Assembly (NCBI GenBank): GCA_963682175.1
Contig: OY821775.1
Coordinates: forward strand, 38,500,053 to 38,564,052
Length of the DNA: 64,000 nucleotides
Direction of reading: 5' to 3'
Source of the DNA: Triglochin maritima
Taxonomy: Eukaryota > Streptophyta > Magnoliopsida > Alismatales > Juncaginaceae
A program made the translations under genes and the position numbers. The notes beneath the pieces are model-generated. The model was not told the DNA's origin and did not search any database. It saw nothing but the letters and a program-made list of their open reading frames with translations. This document shows positions 46,422 to 57,650 of this stretch, piece after piece. The stretch's first letter is position 1. Each line of letters opens with the position of its first letter.

Positions 46422-46810
46422 GGGTTAGTTACAATTTGACTATGCGAACTATATTTTGCTATCACTTTGCATCCTTAAACTTTCAAAGTTGAAAGTTATT
46501 CTCACTTCCTCTGAACTTTCGTTTTGTAAAACTTTGTGTTCCTAAACTTTAAAAGTTCATTATTTAAACCAAATCTGACTTCCATTTCGATCCGAATTTT
46601 CACGTAAATATAGATTTAGAAGTGTACTATGGATACAACAAAAACATAGCAAAAAATGGTGAATGTGAGTTTAAATAATTAATTTTTAAATTTTAGGAGG
46701 TAAAGTGTTACAAAATGAAAGTTCGAGAGGGGATAATTGTCAACTTTAAAAGTTTAAAAGTGTAAAGTGATATCAAAACATAATTCAGTGTGACAAACTG
46801 TAATTAACTC
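46422..46810. mobile_element. Fold-back MITE with long arms, Mutator type
   Basis: The 389-bp element has inverted arms of about 145 bases (46422 to about 46570 pairs with about 46660 to 46810), diverged but alignable along their length; the outer ends are GGGTTAGTTACAATTTG and GAGTTAATTACAGTTTG. A perfect 9-bp duplication TTAATTTTA flanks it (46413-46421 and 46811-46819). Long arms and a 9-bp duplication point to the Mutator superfamily. It has no coding capacity. Confidence 0.85.
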
Positions 46811-47071
46811 TTAATTTTATAATACTCGAGTCACCCACCCTAGAGTTTGTACCTCACCCATTGAAAACTGCAAAAATAACCTTCATTTTTCTTGATAAGA
46901 ATAAAATTGTGTCAACCAGTCATCACACCTTTAACAATCATCTAAACTCTCTGTTTTAAAATCCGGAACCAATCGGGTCCGACCGAAAATTGTAGGTAAA
47001 CTGGTCGGTTTTTCTCCTCCTTATTTCTTTGAGAGCATTATGTTGCTATTTTATAGATTTTTTCAACGTTC
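46811..47071. other. Spacer
   Basis: No feature recognised. Confidence 0.5.
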
Positions 47072-47568
47072 AGGTAGGTGGTCGCCTGGGCGACCGCCGC
47101 GTGTCGCCCAGCCAAGCTGGGCGAAATAGGTGATCGCCTGGGCGATCGACCAGGCGAGAGCCGTTGGACCTCCAACGGCTCTCTCCTTTTTTATTTTATT
47201 TTTAATTTTTTTTCTTCAAAAATTACAAGTTTGCCACTACCTCCAAATCTTATATAAACCTCTCCAAACCTCTTCATTTTTCACACATCTCCCATTCTCT
47301 TCTTCTTCATAATTCGTACTATTAAGCAATAATTTGTATACCTAAGTGTTTAGGTGGGTAGATGGGTGTCTAGTGAGGCCTTGGTCGAGGAACTAGGTGT
47401 CTTTTCGAAGCCTAAAGATGTATGATATTTTTAGATAATATTTGTGCATTTTTTCTGATTTTTCCTGATTTTTTATCTTTTTATAAAATTTAATTGAATT
47501 AAAAAAAGACCGCCCAGACTTGGGCAGTCGCACAATCGCCCAGGTGACCGGTCGCCTAGGCGGTCCTA
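47072..47568. mobile_element. Non-autonomous hAT-like element, GGTCGCCTGGGCGACC body
   Basis: The ends are rich in the palindrome GGTCGCCTGGGCGACC and its halves (47077-47155 and 47510-47567). The flanks CAACGTTC and GAACGTTG agree at 6 of 8 positions. The interior has 'gccgttggacctccaacggc', a TATA-like 'tatataaacctctcc' and a short leader, like the 5' part of the hAT element at 37780-37870. It is probably a deletion derivative of a related hAT element. Confidence 0.6.
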
Positions 47569-49393
47569 GAACGTTGGATTTTTTTGTGTGGTTTCATGTT
47601 GTTTCCTTTTTTGCATTTTATTGGAATTTAGTAGATTTGTGATCATGAACATCACTCCACTCTTTTGCAGCCCACACAATGTCAAATTTTAATTTGACAT
47701 GCATGATTTTTTGGGGTTTCTGTTATATAACTTTGGTACCTGCTTTCTCTTCCTTTGCTACGTCGGTTTGAATTTTGTTTGTTTACTGTTGGTGTTCTTG
47801 TATGTGGAGGGCTTAAAGTTGGTTTGTGGTTTAAGTAGGATTTTGTGATAGATCATCCTACGGTGATTTTACTGTGGTATTACATATATGATTTCAATGT
47901 TTTCCCTTTTTTTCCTAAAATACGTGGGTTTTGGCCCTTTAATATATTTCATATAAGTTTTTTTTGAAGTCCCAAATTCTTTGTTTTTGGTGTGTTTGCT
48001 TGGTAAGTTTCATTGGGATTCTTGTAGGCCATTTTTTTGTTTTGGGACTTCAATTGGTAAAATTACCGGTACCTTGTTTTGTTTTAACTCCGCCTATGTA
48101 CGTGTACATAGTATGTCCCAAGTCAGGATAAAGGAGGAGGGTTGCGATAGGTGTTGTGAGCTAGCGTAAAATCCCAACTACTTCCATGGAAATAAAACTT
48201 TACTTGTTTGGAATTAAAAGTTTTGTTGTTGTTGTTGTTGTTTTACAGGTGTGAAAGAGTGTAGCCGGTGAAATCAGCGTCAACCAGAAACTTTTTCCCT
48301 TTACCCCAATCGATAGGCTACACTCACAAACAACCAAGATGTATTTGATATGATTGTCACAAGGAGTTGGATTTTCATCGTAGCAAGATGTTGGGCATTG
48401 CCTTTGGATTGCTGAACATCAATTAAAGCACCCGAGAGCACCCCAGAGAGTGCAACGGTGAGAAGAATGTTGGCATGCATAGAGATTGTCGTCGTGTTGT
48501 CAAATTCTTCTTCATGTTGGTAGGTAGAGAAATCATAGTCCGGGATATATAAAAAAACCTTCGTAGATTCAGACATGGACATGTTCATGCGGAGATTTTG
48601 CTACATTCCCGTGAATCAACGATGATGATAATATAATCAAGAAAAATAGAAAATTCTGCAAGGTTAATGTCCTTTGTGCCCCTACAATTGGCCATTATGT
48701 AATGATATGGCATATTTTTGAAATAGACCACAACACTTTCCGCATTGGTACGTGGCAATTCGTTGATTTTTTTTGTCCGAGAGATTTTGTTTTATTTCAA
48801 ATTACGACGTTTAGCTCTCTCATGTTTGAGTCATACTTATTATCTTTGGGCGATTGAAGCCATTGGATTAACAAGAGAATTAACTTCCTCATTTTCCTTC
48901 TAAAGGATGCCAATTCCCTATTTTGTTGGTAATTGGAAGATGATGTTGGATCACAGGCTATGGAACTCACTTCTCAAGGAGCTGGCACATACTGGTGAGT
49001 GTATCTTCTCATTCGTTGTAATAACAAGTTGTAATTACCTTCAGCGTATGCTTCAGTGTAATTAGTGGCCCTGTTGTTTCAGTGTATGTTTACTCTGAAG
49101 GCGATCTTCTGATCATTTCTTAGTTCTAGGTATTTACCTTCGGAATGTTTTGACGTCAGCCAAAAACAATGTCTCATCTAACGTTGGTGGCTACATTAAT
49201 ATTATCTCACTTTTCTTTTACCAATTATCGTATTTAAGGTTCGTGGCTGCCTTAATTAGCAGCATCCCGTCTGTCCTTTTACCAACTTTGTGTTACAATT
49301 CATCGTATACGATTCATTATCTTGTTAAGTGATTATTGAGTATCCACAATATGGCAATAATTAAATATTGGACGGGTGTGGGAGATAGCAAAT
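47569..49393. other. Intergenic spacer
   Basis: No recognisable gene. A minus-strand open frame of 95 codons (48301-48588) has a hydrophobic C-terminal half but no motif or neighbour that supports it. A GTT microsatellite lies at 48223-48242. Confidence 0.5.
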
Positions 49394-49814
49394 TAGACTT
49401 GTCAATGGAGTCGTGTCGTGTACTATGTTGTCTGAATTTCGTGTTATCGTGTATAGTACCAATTGAAAAGATTTCATCATGTTTAGATTGAAAATAGTTA
49501 AGTGACATGTTATATTGATATTTTTCATTCTAAATAACATCGTAATTGACTATTATCAAGTAAAAACAATTGATTATCTAACGAAAGATACAGTTCGTGT
49601 CAGTTTCGTGTACAAAAATAACTTATCGTGTAACCGTGTCGTGTTCACGTGAAATTGTGTATCAATTATTTTATATTTGTATGTTCACAAAACACCATAA
49701 TAAATTATTTCAATCATACAAAAAATTTCGTGTAAAGTCGTGTCTAAATCGTGTCTCCTTATCATGTCGTATTCGTGTCGTGTAATCGTGTCGTGTCCAA
49801 AATTGACAGGTCTA
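49394..49814. mobile_element. hAT-type MITE, CGTGTCGTGT body
   Basis: The 421-bp element is flanked by TAGCAAAT (49386-49393) and TAACAAAT (49815-49822), 7 of 8 bases matching. The ends are TAGACTTGTCAAT and, on the other strand, TAGACCTGTCAAT. The body is full of CGTGTCGTGT and TCGTGTA units, some in inverted order. It has no coding capacity. Confidence 0.85.
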
Positions 49815-50179
49815 TAACAAATACATTCTTTCACAGATTTTTCAGGTTCAAAACAATAATGCTCTAAACTACAGTGTTACGAGGAAAATTAGAAATGATG
49901 GTCGATAATGCAGTGGCCAACTGGGACAATCGCCTGGGTATGTCACGGTTCATTGTCCCGTCTTTTTAAAATAAAGTATGAGCATGTCATCCTCGTTTGA
50001 ACTAATTAGGATCCTATATATTTGACATATCTTGCCCTTCTTTACCAACATCTATTGAATCATGCTGGACTAGAAGAAAGTTCATGCTTTTACTTTCCTG
50101 TAGTTTATTTTTCCAATACATATTATTGCTAGTATTTATGTCGTACATGTATACACTGCTGGAAAGTCGGTCTACTACG

Positions 50180-50525
50180 TCGTCCATAACACGTCAAATA
50201 TTACCAAGCAGACGTGGAAGTGTCAAAAAACTCATACCCTACCATGTTGGATTCTGAAACCGACGTGGTACGGGGTATTCCACATTGGTGTTTACGTAAT
50301 TCAACGTGGAATGGTCCATTTTTCATACCCTACAACATCAGATTCCAAATCCGACGTGGTAGAGGGTCTTCCACGTCGGCCGTTATGTAATATGACGTGG
50401 AAGGGTTTATTTTTCAAAATTCTTTTCAAAATGGACTCTTCCATACCGTGTCGGTGTTTAATTAATCTGACGTGGAATGACATCTTCCACGTCGGTATTC
50501 AATTTATCCGACGTGGAAGAGTATT
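50180..50525. repeat. CACTA-2 left subterminal repeats (GACGTGGAA)
   Basis: About nine copies of (C)GACGTGG(A/T)A or TTCCACGTCGG occur in both orientations, several as inverted pairs. The motif is shared with CACTA-3 and differs from the GACGTCGG repeats of CACTA-1 and CACTA-4. Confidence 0.88.
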
Positions 50526-51256
50526 CATAAACCCAAACAAATCCCTAACCTAGAATTCAACAGACACAAACCCTTCCTCTCCCCGACCAGAGCATTCCTC
50601 TCCCCTTGTCCGTGCGACCTCCCATTCGGGCAACCCCCTTGCCCATTCGACCTCCGCTTCCGGCAAGCCCTTGCTCGCATGACCTCCCCTTACGGCCTTC
50701 AGGTAGTTCATCGTCCATTGGCAATCTCTTGTAGGTTTTCATTTTTTAACTTAAATTGCTATTTATAATCTCCACTTAAGTTGGTATATGCTTGATTTAA
50801 TTTTGAATTATTGCGTCTTTTCTTTGCTGCATTTTAGTGTTGAATTTTGATTGCACTTTTTTGTTGGTTTTGTCACATTTTAATCCTACATTCCTCTGCG
50901 ATTCTTGGCTGAATTTGCTGCACTTGATCCTTAATTCTTGTTGAATATTTACTATCTTGGGCTGCATTTGTTCTGTTGATCAAATCATTTGAGCTGAACC
51001 TTGGGCCGAGTTCTCATCTAAGTTGTGCTGAAATTTGATCTTTAATATTGGTCTGAATTGGGGCTGAGATTGGCTGATTTCTGTGCTGACATTGGTGCTG
51101 AATTTAGACTTGAATTACTAGAATTTTATCTTCATTTGAGCTGGTCTTTATTTTGTTTTGTTTTTTAATGTGCAAGAGTGGAAATGATTTACACTTGTTG
51201 TTGTAGTCGATTTCTGATTGTTTTGTCGTGATTTTTTTGGTCTTATTTCAGGTTAA

Positions 51257-52918
51257 TGACTCCCAGCAAGAATAACCACCCCCAAACTGGCGACGAAGAT
51301 CTGACGTCAGTTCCTCCACGTGGAGCAACTCTTATGTTAGAGTTTCAACAAAAAATAAAACGTGAATGTCCATTGCCTTTGGACTTTGATTCTCTCTTAG
51401 AGCCGATCAAAGAGAATAAAAATTATTGGCATAGTTATTTGGGTATTGCCGCTAGAACCAATGTTTATATCTGTATTGCAAAGTGGTCACAAGTTGATTC
51501 TTCTCTCAAAAAATAGATTTGGCAAGATGTAACAGTATGTATTTGTTTATTAGTTTTATTTATAATTTCCTCACTTATTGATTCTAATTTACATTTTTTT
51601 GGTTGTAGGACAAACTCATTTTTCAATTCACTAAAGCGTTGAAGAAGAAATGATTTCGTATGTTGGTAACCGGTAGAAAGACTTTAAAACAAAGCTCGCG
51701 TACATATTTATCAATATAAGAATCGTGACCATTGTGCTATTTACAATTTCATTTCGCCAATGTCATGGGCTGAGTTCAAAAAAACCAGACTTTCTCCCGA
51801 ATTTATGATACTCTATATATACTCATTTTTTAATACGTAGAATTTATTATGTTTATTTTCAAAATCAATCCATTATATTCTTTCAGGAAATACGAGAGCT
51901 GAACTAGAAATGACAATCTGTTAACAAGTTGCAACATAGATTGTCCAAAGGCGGTTACCGCAAACATGAGGAAGATATGATGAAGGATTTTTTTCCAAAA
52001 AAGAGAAGAAGCTCCGGAAGCGGGTATGTGTGCAGAGCAGACAAGCAATTTGTCACCTCTATCTCCGATATCTAGAGAAGAAAAGTGAAAGAGAGTGTGT
52101 ATTACTCGAAAAGGTAGCTACATTAACGAGGAGTCTGAACTAGTAGCCTCCAAGATTGTAAGTTAGCTTTAATTTTTTGGTTTTGTTTACGTATGCGGTT
52201 ACTAATCAATAATAGGATTTAAAATTAATTTTGTATAGGATAAACTCTCAATTAAAGCTTCCCAATGAGAATTTGTTTCAGACGGAAGAAGTGATATATT
52301 GTCCACAACCTTGGGTAAGGAGGAGCATGCTGGGCGAATACGCGACAGTTTAGGTAGTCAAATAGGATTACGCCAGTACTATGGGTCATCATCCTCACAA
52401 TGCTATTCCAAATGTATTAATCACGTGAAATGAGACGAGAAGATCCATCACCTGGAAAACCTGGTGAAGAGTTTGTATCATCACCTTGGAATATCCACCG
52501 ATATTGCCACAAATTTACCAACCCCTCGTACTGCTTCAGGTGTACAACCTAGGGATGTGTTCCCACAAGAAGTATCTGAGCAGGACACATTTGTCCATTT
52601 TGAGGTAAAATTACAGATTATAAGTATTTATTTTTCATTTTGCATTGTAGTACATGCAAATCCAAGAAATTTACACGATGAAGCTCAATGTGAACTTTTT
52701 GTAAATGATCTCGATATGCGACTTGTAGCATATAGAAAGGTGTACACACTGATGTTGCATTACGGGGAACAAATTGGATCCAATAATTTGAAGGTGACTT
52801 TGGATACATCTGTCTGTGGTGTGCACTCCTACCAATTCCTGAATTTGAAGTTCAGACGGTGGACGATGCTGAATGATGGGTGTTGCAATGGTCTCATTCG
52901 TTGATTAAAATAAATGTG
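51257..52918 (+). pseudogene. CACTA-2 ORF2, Transposase_24-like
   Basis: An ATG at 51257 opens 'MTPSKNNHPQTGDED', followed by 'GATLMLEFQQKIK', 'LPLDFDSLLEP', 'NYWHSYLGIAA' and 'AKWSQVDSSLKK', matching the ORF2 of CACTA-1 and CACTA-3. A TAG then stands where 'KQIWQ' is expected. Later exons show 'EEHAGRIRDSLGSQIGLRQY' (about 52320-52380) and a coiled stretch (52464-52610). Further on, 'ELFVNDLDMRLVAYRKVYTL' and a C-terminal domain continue to about 52918. The Ulp1-like protease present in the other two copies is missing, probably lost at or beyond the LTR insertion near 53025. Introns are implied by 'gtatgt' and 'ttgtag' borders at about 51535-51608. Confidence 0.75.
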
Positions 52919-53024
52919 AATGCAAATGTATCAACTTTAATTTCTTGGATCTAATTTTGAGTGGCTATTCTTCCTACTAGAAGTGAGGCCTTGAAGCGCA
53001 CACTAAAGTAGGAGGATGCTACTT

Positions 53025-53781
53025 GAATTGTGAGTCATTTTAATAAAACTTTCTTTATTATGTTTGTTTCATGTTGCTTGTTTTACTTTGTTTAATTTCA
53101 TTTCATTAGTTTTAGTAGCTTAGTTAATATGCTTTCCTTGCTTAGTTTAATCATTGGTCTAATGTGTAGTGAGTAGTTTCATCCCCTTTGGGGGGTGGAA
53201 TAGATGTTTATACATGCAAATGAGAATGGAATGAATGCTTTATTTACAATGTGTTGATAAAATATAAATGTATGCTTGCTTGTTTAGGATAGAATTTATA
53301 ACTTGATGAGTTTTGCTAAAATGATTAGATATCTCTCATGCTTGTTTAGGTTCTGAAATAAACAACTTGTATATGTAAATGTTAATCAACTAGGTTGGTG
53401 AATGGATTGATAGGTTTTGCCATAACATTTAGACACTTCCTATACATGATAACACCACCTTTATTTGTGCTTAAAGAATGTGTTCAACACCCACTTCTTT
53501 GCATGTGTGCACTCACTCCACCCCTTAGGGGTTTTCTATTTCTGAATTCCAGCACTTATTTAGTCTTAGTTTAGTTTGGTAGTTCATCGTTTATTGCTTT
53601 CGTTCGCATTTCGTACTTCGTAGTGTAGTGTAGCGTAGAGTAGGATAATCAATCTCTCTTCTCCATTTTTCGCCACTTGATTTCTGATAAAAAAGAGGTT
53701 GCTCACCTTCCTGTGGACGACCCGTATTTGTCACGTCTTCACCGACGCCGTGCACTTACAGTTTAATTAAAACGTTAAACA
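53025..53781 (+). mobile_element. LTR remnant, same family as 16017-17214
   Basis: Near its right end it carries 'ctgtggacgacccgtatttg', 'cacgtcttcac' and 'ccgtgcacttacag', the reverse complement of the shared block at the left of 16017-17214 and 31591-33132. Transcription would run rightwards. The ends are approximate and no convincing 5-bp duplication was found. It is inserted in CACTA-2. Confidence 0.65.
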
Positions 53782-53884
53782 ATTTTTTGGATATAAAGTA
53801 AACTCATGAAGCCATTAATATGCGTGTTGGATTGTATATGAATTGCAGGGTTTGATTTTGAATTACAGTAAAAAAAATTCAATT

Positions 53885-54020
53885 TTTTTAGAGATACCAC
53901 GTCGGAGATGAAAACAAACCGACGTGGAAGATCCGATAGATCTATAACTGAAATATGCCTCCACTATCAAGTCGGAGTTGGTTAATATCTGACGTGGTAA
54001 ACCAACTATCACGTCGGATA
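53885..54020. repeat. CACTA-2 right subterminal repeats
   Basis: Five copies of (A)CCACGTCGG or GACGTGG(A/T) occur in alternating orientation, cut off by the LTR at 54028. Confidence 0.85.
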
Positions 54021-54654
54021 TGAAAATTGTAGGATCTACTTGCCCCTAAACTTAGTCTAAAGGGGGGGGGGGGTGAATAGACTAATTAAGGTTTTTAAAG
54101 AACTATGTCAAATTAAAAGATAAGACAATAAATATGAAAGAGAGAACAACAAACCACAACTCCGGATGTATAAAGGTTTGGATCCAACCACCGGATCCAA
54201 GTCCTCTCTTACGAATTGCTCTTACTCGAGCAACTTCGCGTCCTCCACTAATCTGATCTCCGTTGCGGGCCGAGATCACGCCTTTACACCACAAGCTTTG
54301 TGAACACCCTCACCTAGCTTGGACCACCTTCTCACAATCCGAGAAGAGCTTCACTCTGGAAGCTTTGTACAACTCTTGAAGACTAATACTTCAGCAACTA
54401 ATCTTGAGTACTTGAAATTAATGATGCAATCAAAGGATGATGATTTCAAGTGAGAAGATTTGAGCACAAGTGTTTAGAGAAAATTGAGATAGTAATGAGA
54501 TTTAAGCTTGGAGAAAGATTGGGTAACCTTGTATAAGTGTTCTCAGCTCTATTTTTATAAGCTCTAAACTAGTTCTAGCCGTTGGGATTGAAATGGTGAA
54601 AACATGTGCAAGAAAACACAATTCGGAAAGTGACAGGACACATTTCTGGAGACG

Positions 54655-55345
54655 AACGGTCGACCGGATCATGTAACATGGTCGACCGGAATTAAACAGT
54701 GTGAGGTTCGGTCGAGCGAAGATGCAAACAGTCGATCCAATTTGGCTAGAACTTAAGTGATCGGTCGAACGATTTAGAATACCAGTTCGACCGAAAATGA
54801 ATTGTAGGACTGGATCTGGAAAAGATATAAGTATTGGTCGACCGTGCGTAGAGTTTCGGCCGACCCGTTGACATGTTGGATTTTAGACAGGATTAAAACA
54901 AGTGTAATCATTCGAACAGAATGAGTTGATGGTTCGACCGAAAATGCCCAATAAGAATGGGTCTGTAAAGAATCAAGACGCGGTCGACCGTTAAGGAGCA
55001 TTCGGTCGACCGGAAGACCAAATCCAAAATATGGTTAGTTGAGAAAATGGGTATACGACCATTGGAGTATACGACAAGTATAACGGTCATATTTAATACA
55101 AATATGGAAATACAATTGGTCGAACAGATACGAAGTTTCGGTCGACCGAAGGTCTCACTAACTGGACACGTGTCGACAACTGATAGGCTGAAAGATTTGT
55201 ATAGGACAAACTAATTCCTATCACTCGACAAGGTGCGACGGTCGAACAAAACAAGTGTTTCGGTCGACCGATTTCAGATAGTAAGAGAGGATTGAAGAAA
55301 CGATCGAACAGAATGTATATTCCGGTCGACCGATTTCAGACAGGC
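54655..55345. repeat. CGGTCGACCG palindrome cluster
   Basis: Perfect CGGTCGACCG copies occur near 54657, 54980, 54999, 55138, 55259 and 55321, mixed with GGTCGAACG and GTTCGACCG variants. The cluster resumes at 62850-62960 on the other side of CACTA-1. Confidence 0.92.
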
Positions 55346-55394
55346 AAACCAAATAGAAGGCACACACTATTGCAGAATAGGCTTTACTCGTCGC

Positions 55395-55680
55395 CCAATA
55401 GACGTCAGCTGTTATAACGGCCGACGTCGAGAAGGGAGAGCATAGAATAGACGTCGGTCGTTACTACGACTGACGTCTATGTGGTAATATAGACGTCGGC
55501 TACTGTATTACCGCGTTTATCTGACGTTTGTGGGGTATAACGTCGACAAATAGACGTCTATAGGGTATAGACGTCGACCTATAGACGTTGGATATTATAA
55601 ATATCCGACGTCTATAATCCCTACATATATACGTCGGGGTATAGATGTCTGACATTTATAATATCCGACGTCTATAGGTC
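55395..55680. repeat. CACTA-1 left subterminal repeats
   Basis: About ten copies of ATAGACGTCGG/CCGACGTCTAT and variants occur, largely as inverted pairs with short loops. Confidence 0.92.
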
Positions 55681-57640
55681 TTAATGAAAACGAACATACA
55701 CATTTTCTGTCATTCATTTCAGACGAAAACCCACCTAAACCCTAGCTGTATCGCGATCGAATCCTCCTCCGCGACCGTTCTCCGACCGATCTGCATCATC
55801 TCCGGCATCGCAGCGACGTCCCAACCTCTCCTCCCCTTCTCCGGCCCTCTTCTCCTTCTTCCTCTGTCTTCCTCCATCTCTCCACATCCTACCAATGTAA
55901 GTGTTAAGTTCGTTTTTGTTGGTTTATTTTCGGATTTTCTTGTAGTAATGATTCTTTTCTATGTTAGTATACTTGTCGTGTCTCTTATTGTTCGTGAAAG
56001 CGACATTTTGATTTTTTGGTTTTAATCTGGAATATATTTGTATTTTCGTGATTTATGCTTAAGTTTGTCGATATTTTGTATGTTCTTGAAAAAATTGAAG
56101 TCTCTTGCTAGCTTGAACTAGTTAAGCTTTGATCGAAATCTTTTGGACTCGTGATTTACTAGACATTGTAAATTAGGCCAACTAAGGAGAGAAATTAGGA
56201 CCAATGAAGTCTCTTACTTTTGCTAATGAATGATAGAAATGAAGTCTCTTACTTTTGCTAATGAATGAATGAAATGAAAAAGACATGTCTATAACAACTA
56301 AGGAGAGAAATTAGGACCAATGTAAAGAATACGTGAGGTTTTGCCTTCACCAACCCTTTTAATTTACTTGATCATTTGGTTTCATGTCCAATCTATTCAT
56401 TAACTTTTGTGAGTGTGGTCATGTAAAATTATATCAATTTGTTCCAATTTGAACATTGTCACGAATTGAGACAAAATTAATGTAGGCATGATTTAAGTTA
56501 AATGTAAGGGTGTCTAGTCTGTAGATTGTTATCTCAAATTTCTTAGGAATTTCGATGATCTTAAAAGAAAGAGTCATAAAAGTAAAAAAAATTGTGGGAG
56601 TATTTTATTTGAGGGAGTATTTCTTACAATTTTTATTTAGTACGTACAGTTTCTTTGTGGGAGTATTTTCAATTCTAAATTTTAAATGTTTATTTAGTTA
56701 CATGTTTATTTAGTTAAATGCTTATTTATGCTTAAGATATTTTTTTATTTAGACAACTTTTAATGTTTAACTCATCAACCCCCTTAAACAACTTGGTCTT
56801 TCATAACCCAAAGCAAAAGATTAGATAATATTTGCTAAGTCATTCATCATATAAGATTTGCATTCATCGTATTTATTATTTATTTACGATTTCTGTCGTA
56901 GATTGCTGGCGTAAGGTACGTACTATCTTTCACTCATCATTCCTTAGAAAGCACACATTAGTTAGTAGGACTTGCATTATAACAAGAGTGAGGTGAGTGT
57001 TTGTTTGGTGTGTTGTTTGTTAGATTAAGGTATGAAAAACACTTATGGGGCAGTCACCTATAGGAGATGAGGTGGGGGATTTCGTCACCCTTTCTATAGC
57101 CCAAAAACCACTTAATAAAAGAGCCTTAATAAAATCAATTAGACGTTGGCCCCTAGGATTTTCGGACGCATTAAGGAGAGGAAACCATTTAAGACCGTTA
57201 TGGCCTGAATGTCGTTGTCTATCTAGTCTCCTTGAGATTTTAGGAATCTCCGGGTTCTTGATTTCCTACAGATTAGTGGTCCTCGATGTTTAAGACCGTT
57301 TCGGCCTGAACGTCGTTGCCTATCTAGTCTCCCTGAGATATTTGGAACCTCTGGGTTCTTGATTTCCTACATACTAGTGGTCCTCGATGGGACCTCGAAG
57401 TTAGGCGTCGTCTATTACTAAGGACCTATAGTGGACTTTAGGCTTCTTTTGACCTTGATTGCTTAGTTAGGTTTCTAACCTTCCTTATTCCCACGTTAGA
57501 TTAAGGACTTCATCTCCTCTCCTCTGAGTCATTCTTTTCTTATCTTAATATCTCCGAATCTTCTCATCTATGAACACATTCTTTTAAATTGAAATTTTAT
57601 TTATTTTCTCCAATAATAAAACTATAATTTTTGTTAATGT
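55681..57640 (+). other. CACTA-1 leader and first intron
   Basis: A CT-rich leader (55700-55900), shared with CACTA-4, is followed by AT-rich intron-like sequence before the TNP2 frame. A block 'aaggagagaaattaggaccaatg' repeats near 56185 and 56305. No coding sequence recognised. Confidence 0.6.
57188..57391. repeat. 102-bp tandem duplication in CACTA-1 leader
   Basis: Two adjacent copies start 'tttaagaccgtt' at 57188 and 57290 and end 'gtggtcctcgatg'; they differ at about a dozen positions, so the duplication is old. Confidence 0.9.
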
Positions 57641-57650
57641 TTAGATTGAA

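Larger units (their letters stand above)
50154..54027 (+). mobile_element. CACTA-2, right end cut by a retrotransposon
   Basis: The left end CACTGCTGGAAAGTCGG starts at 50154. Subterminal GACGTGGAA/CCACGTCGG repeats follow at 50180-50525 and reappear in the right subterminal region at 53890-54020. The true right end is not reached, because an LTR begins at 54028. The element carries ORF2 (51257-52918) but no TNP2 transposase, so it depended on another copy. An unrelated LTR is inserted at about 53025-53781. Confidence 0.8.

Noticed and set aside
48301..48588. 95-codon minus-strand frame with a hydrophobic half
   Set aside because: No recognisable domain, no splice or codon support and no neighbour context; possible chance frame, kept only as a note in the spacer entry.
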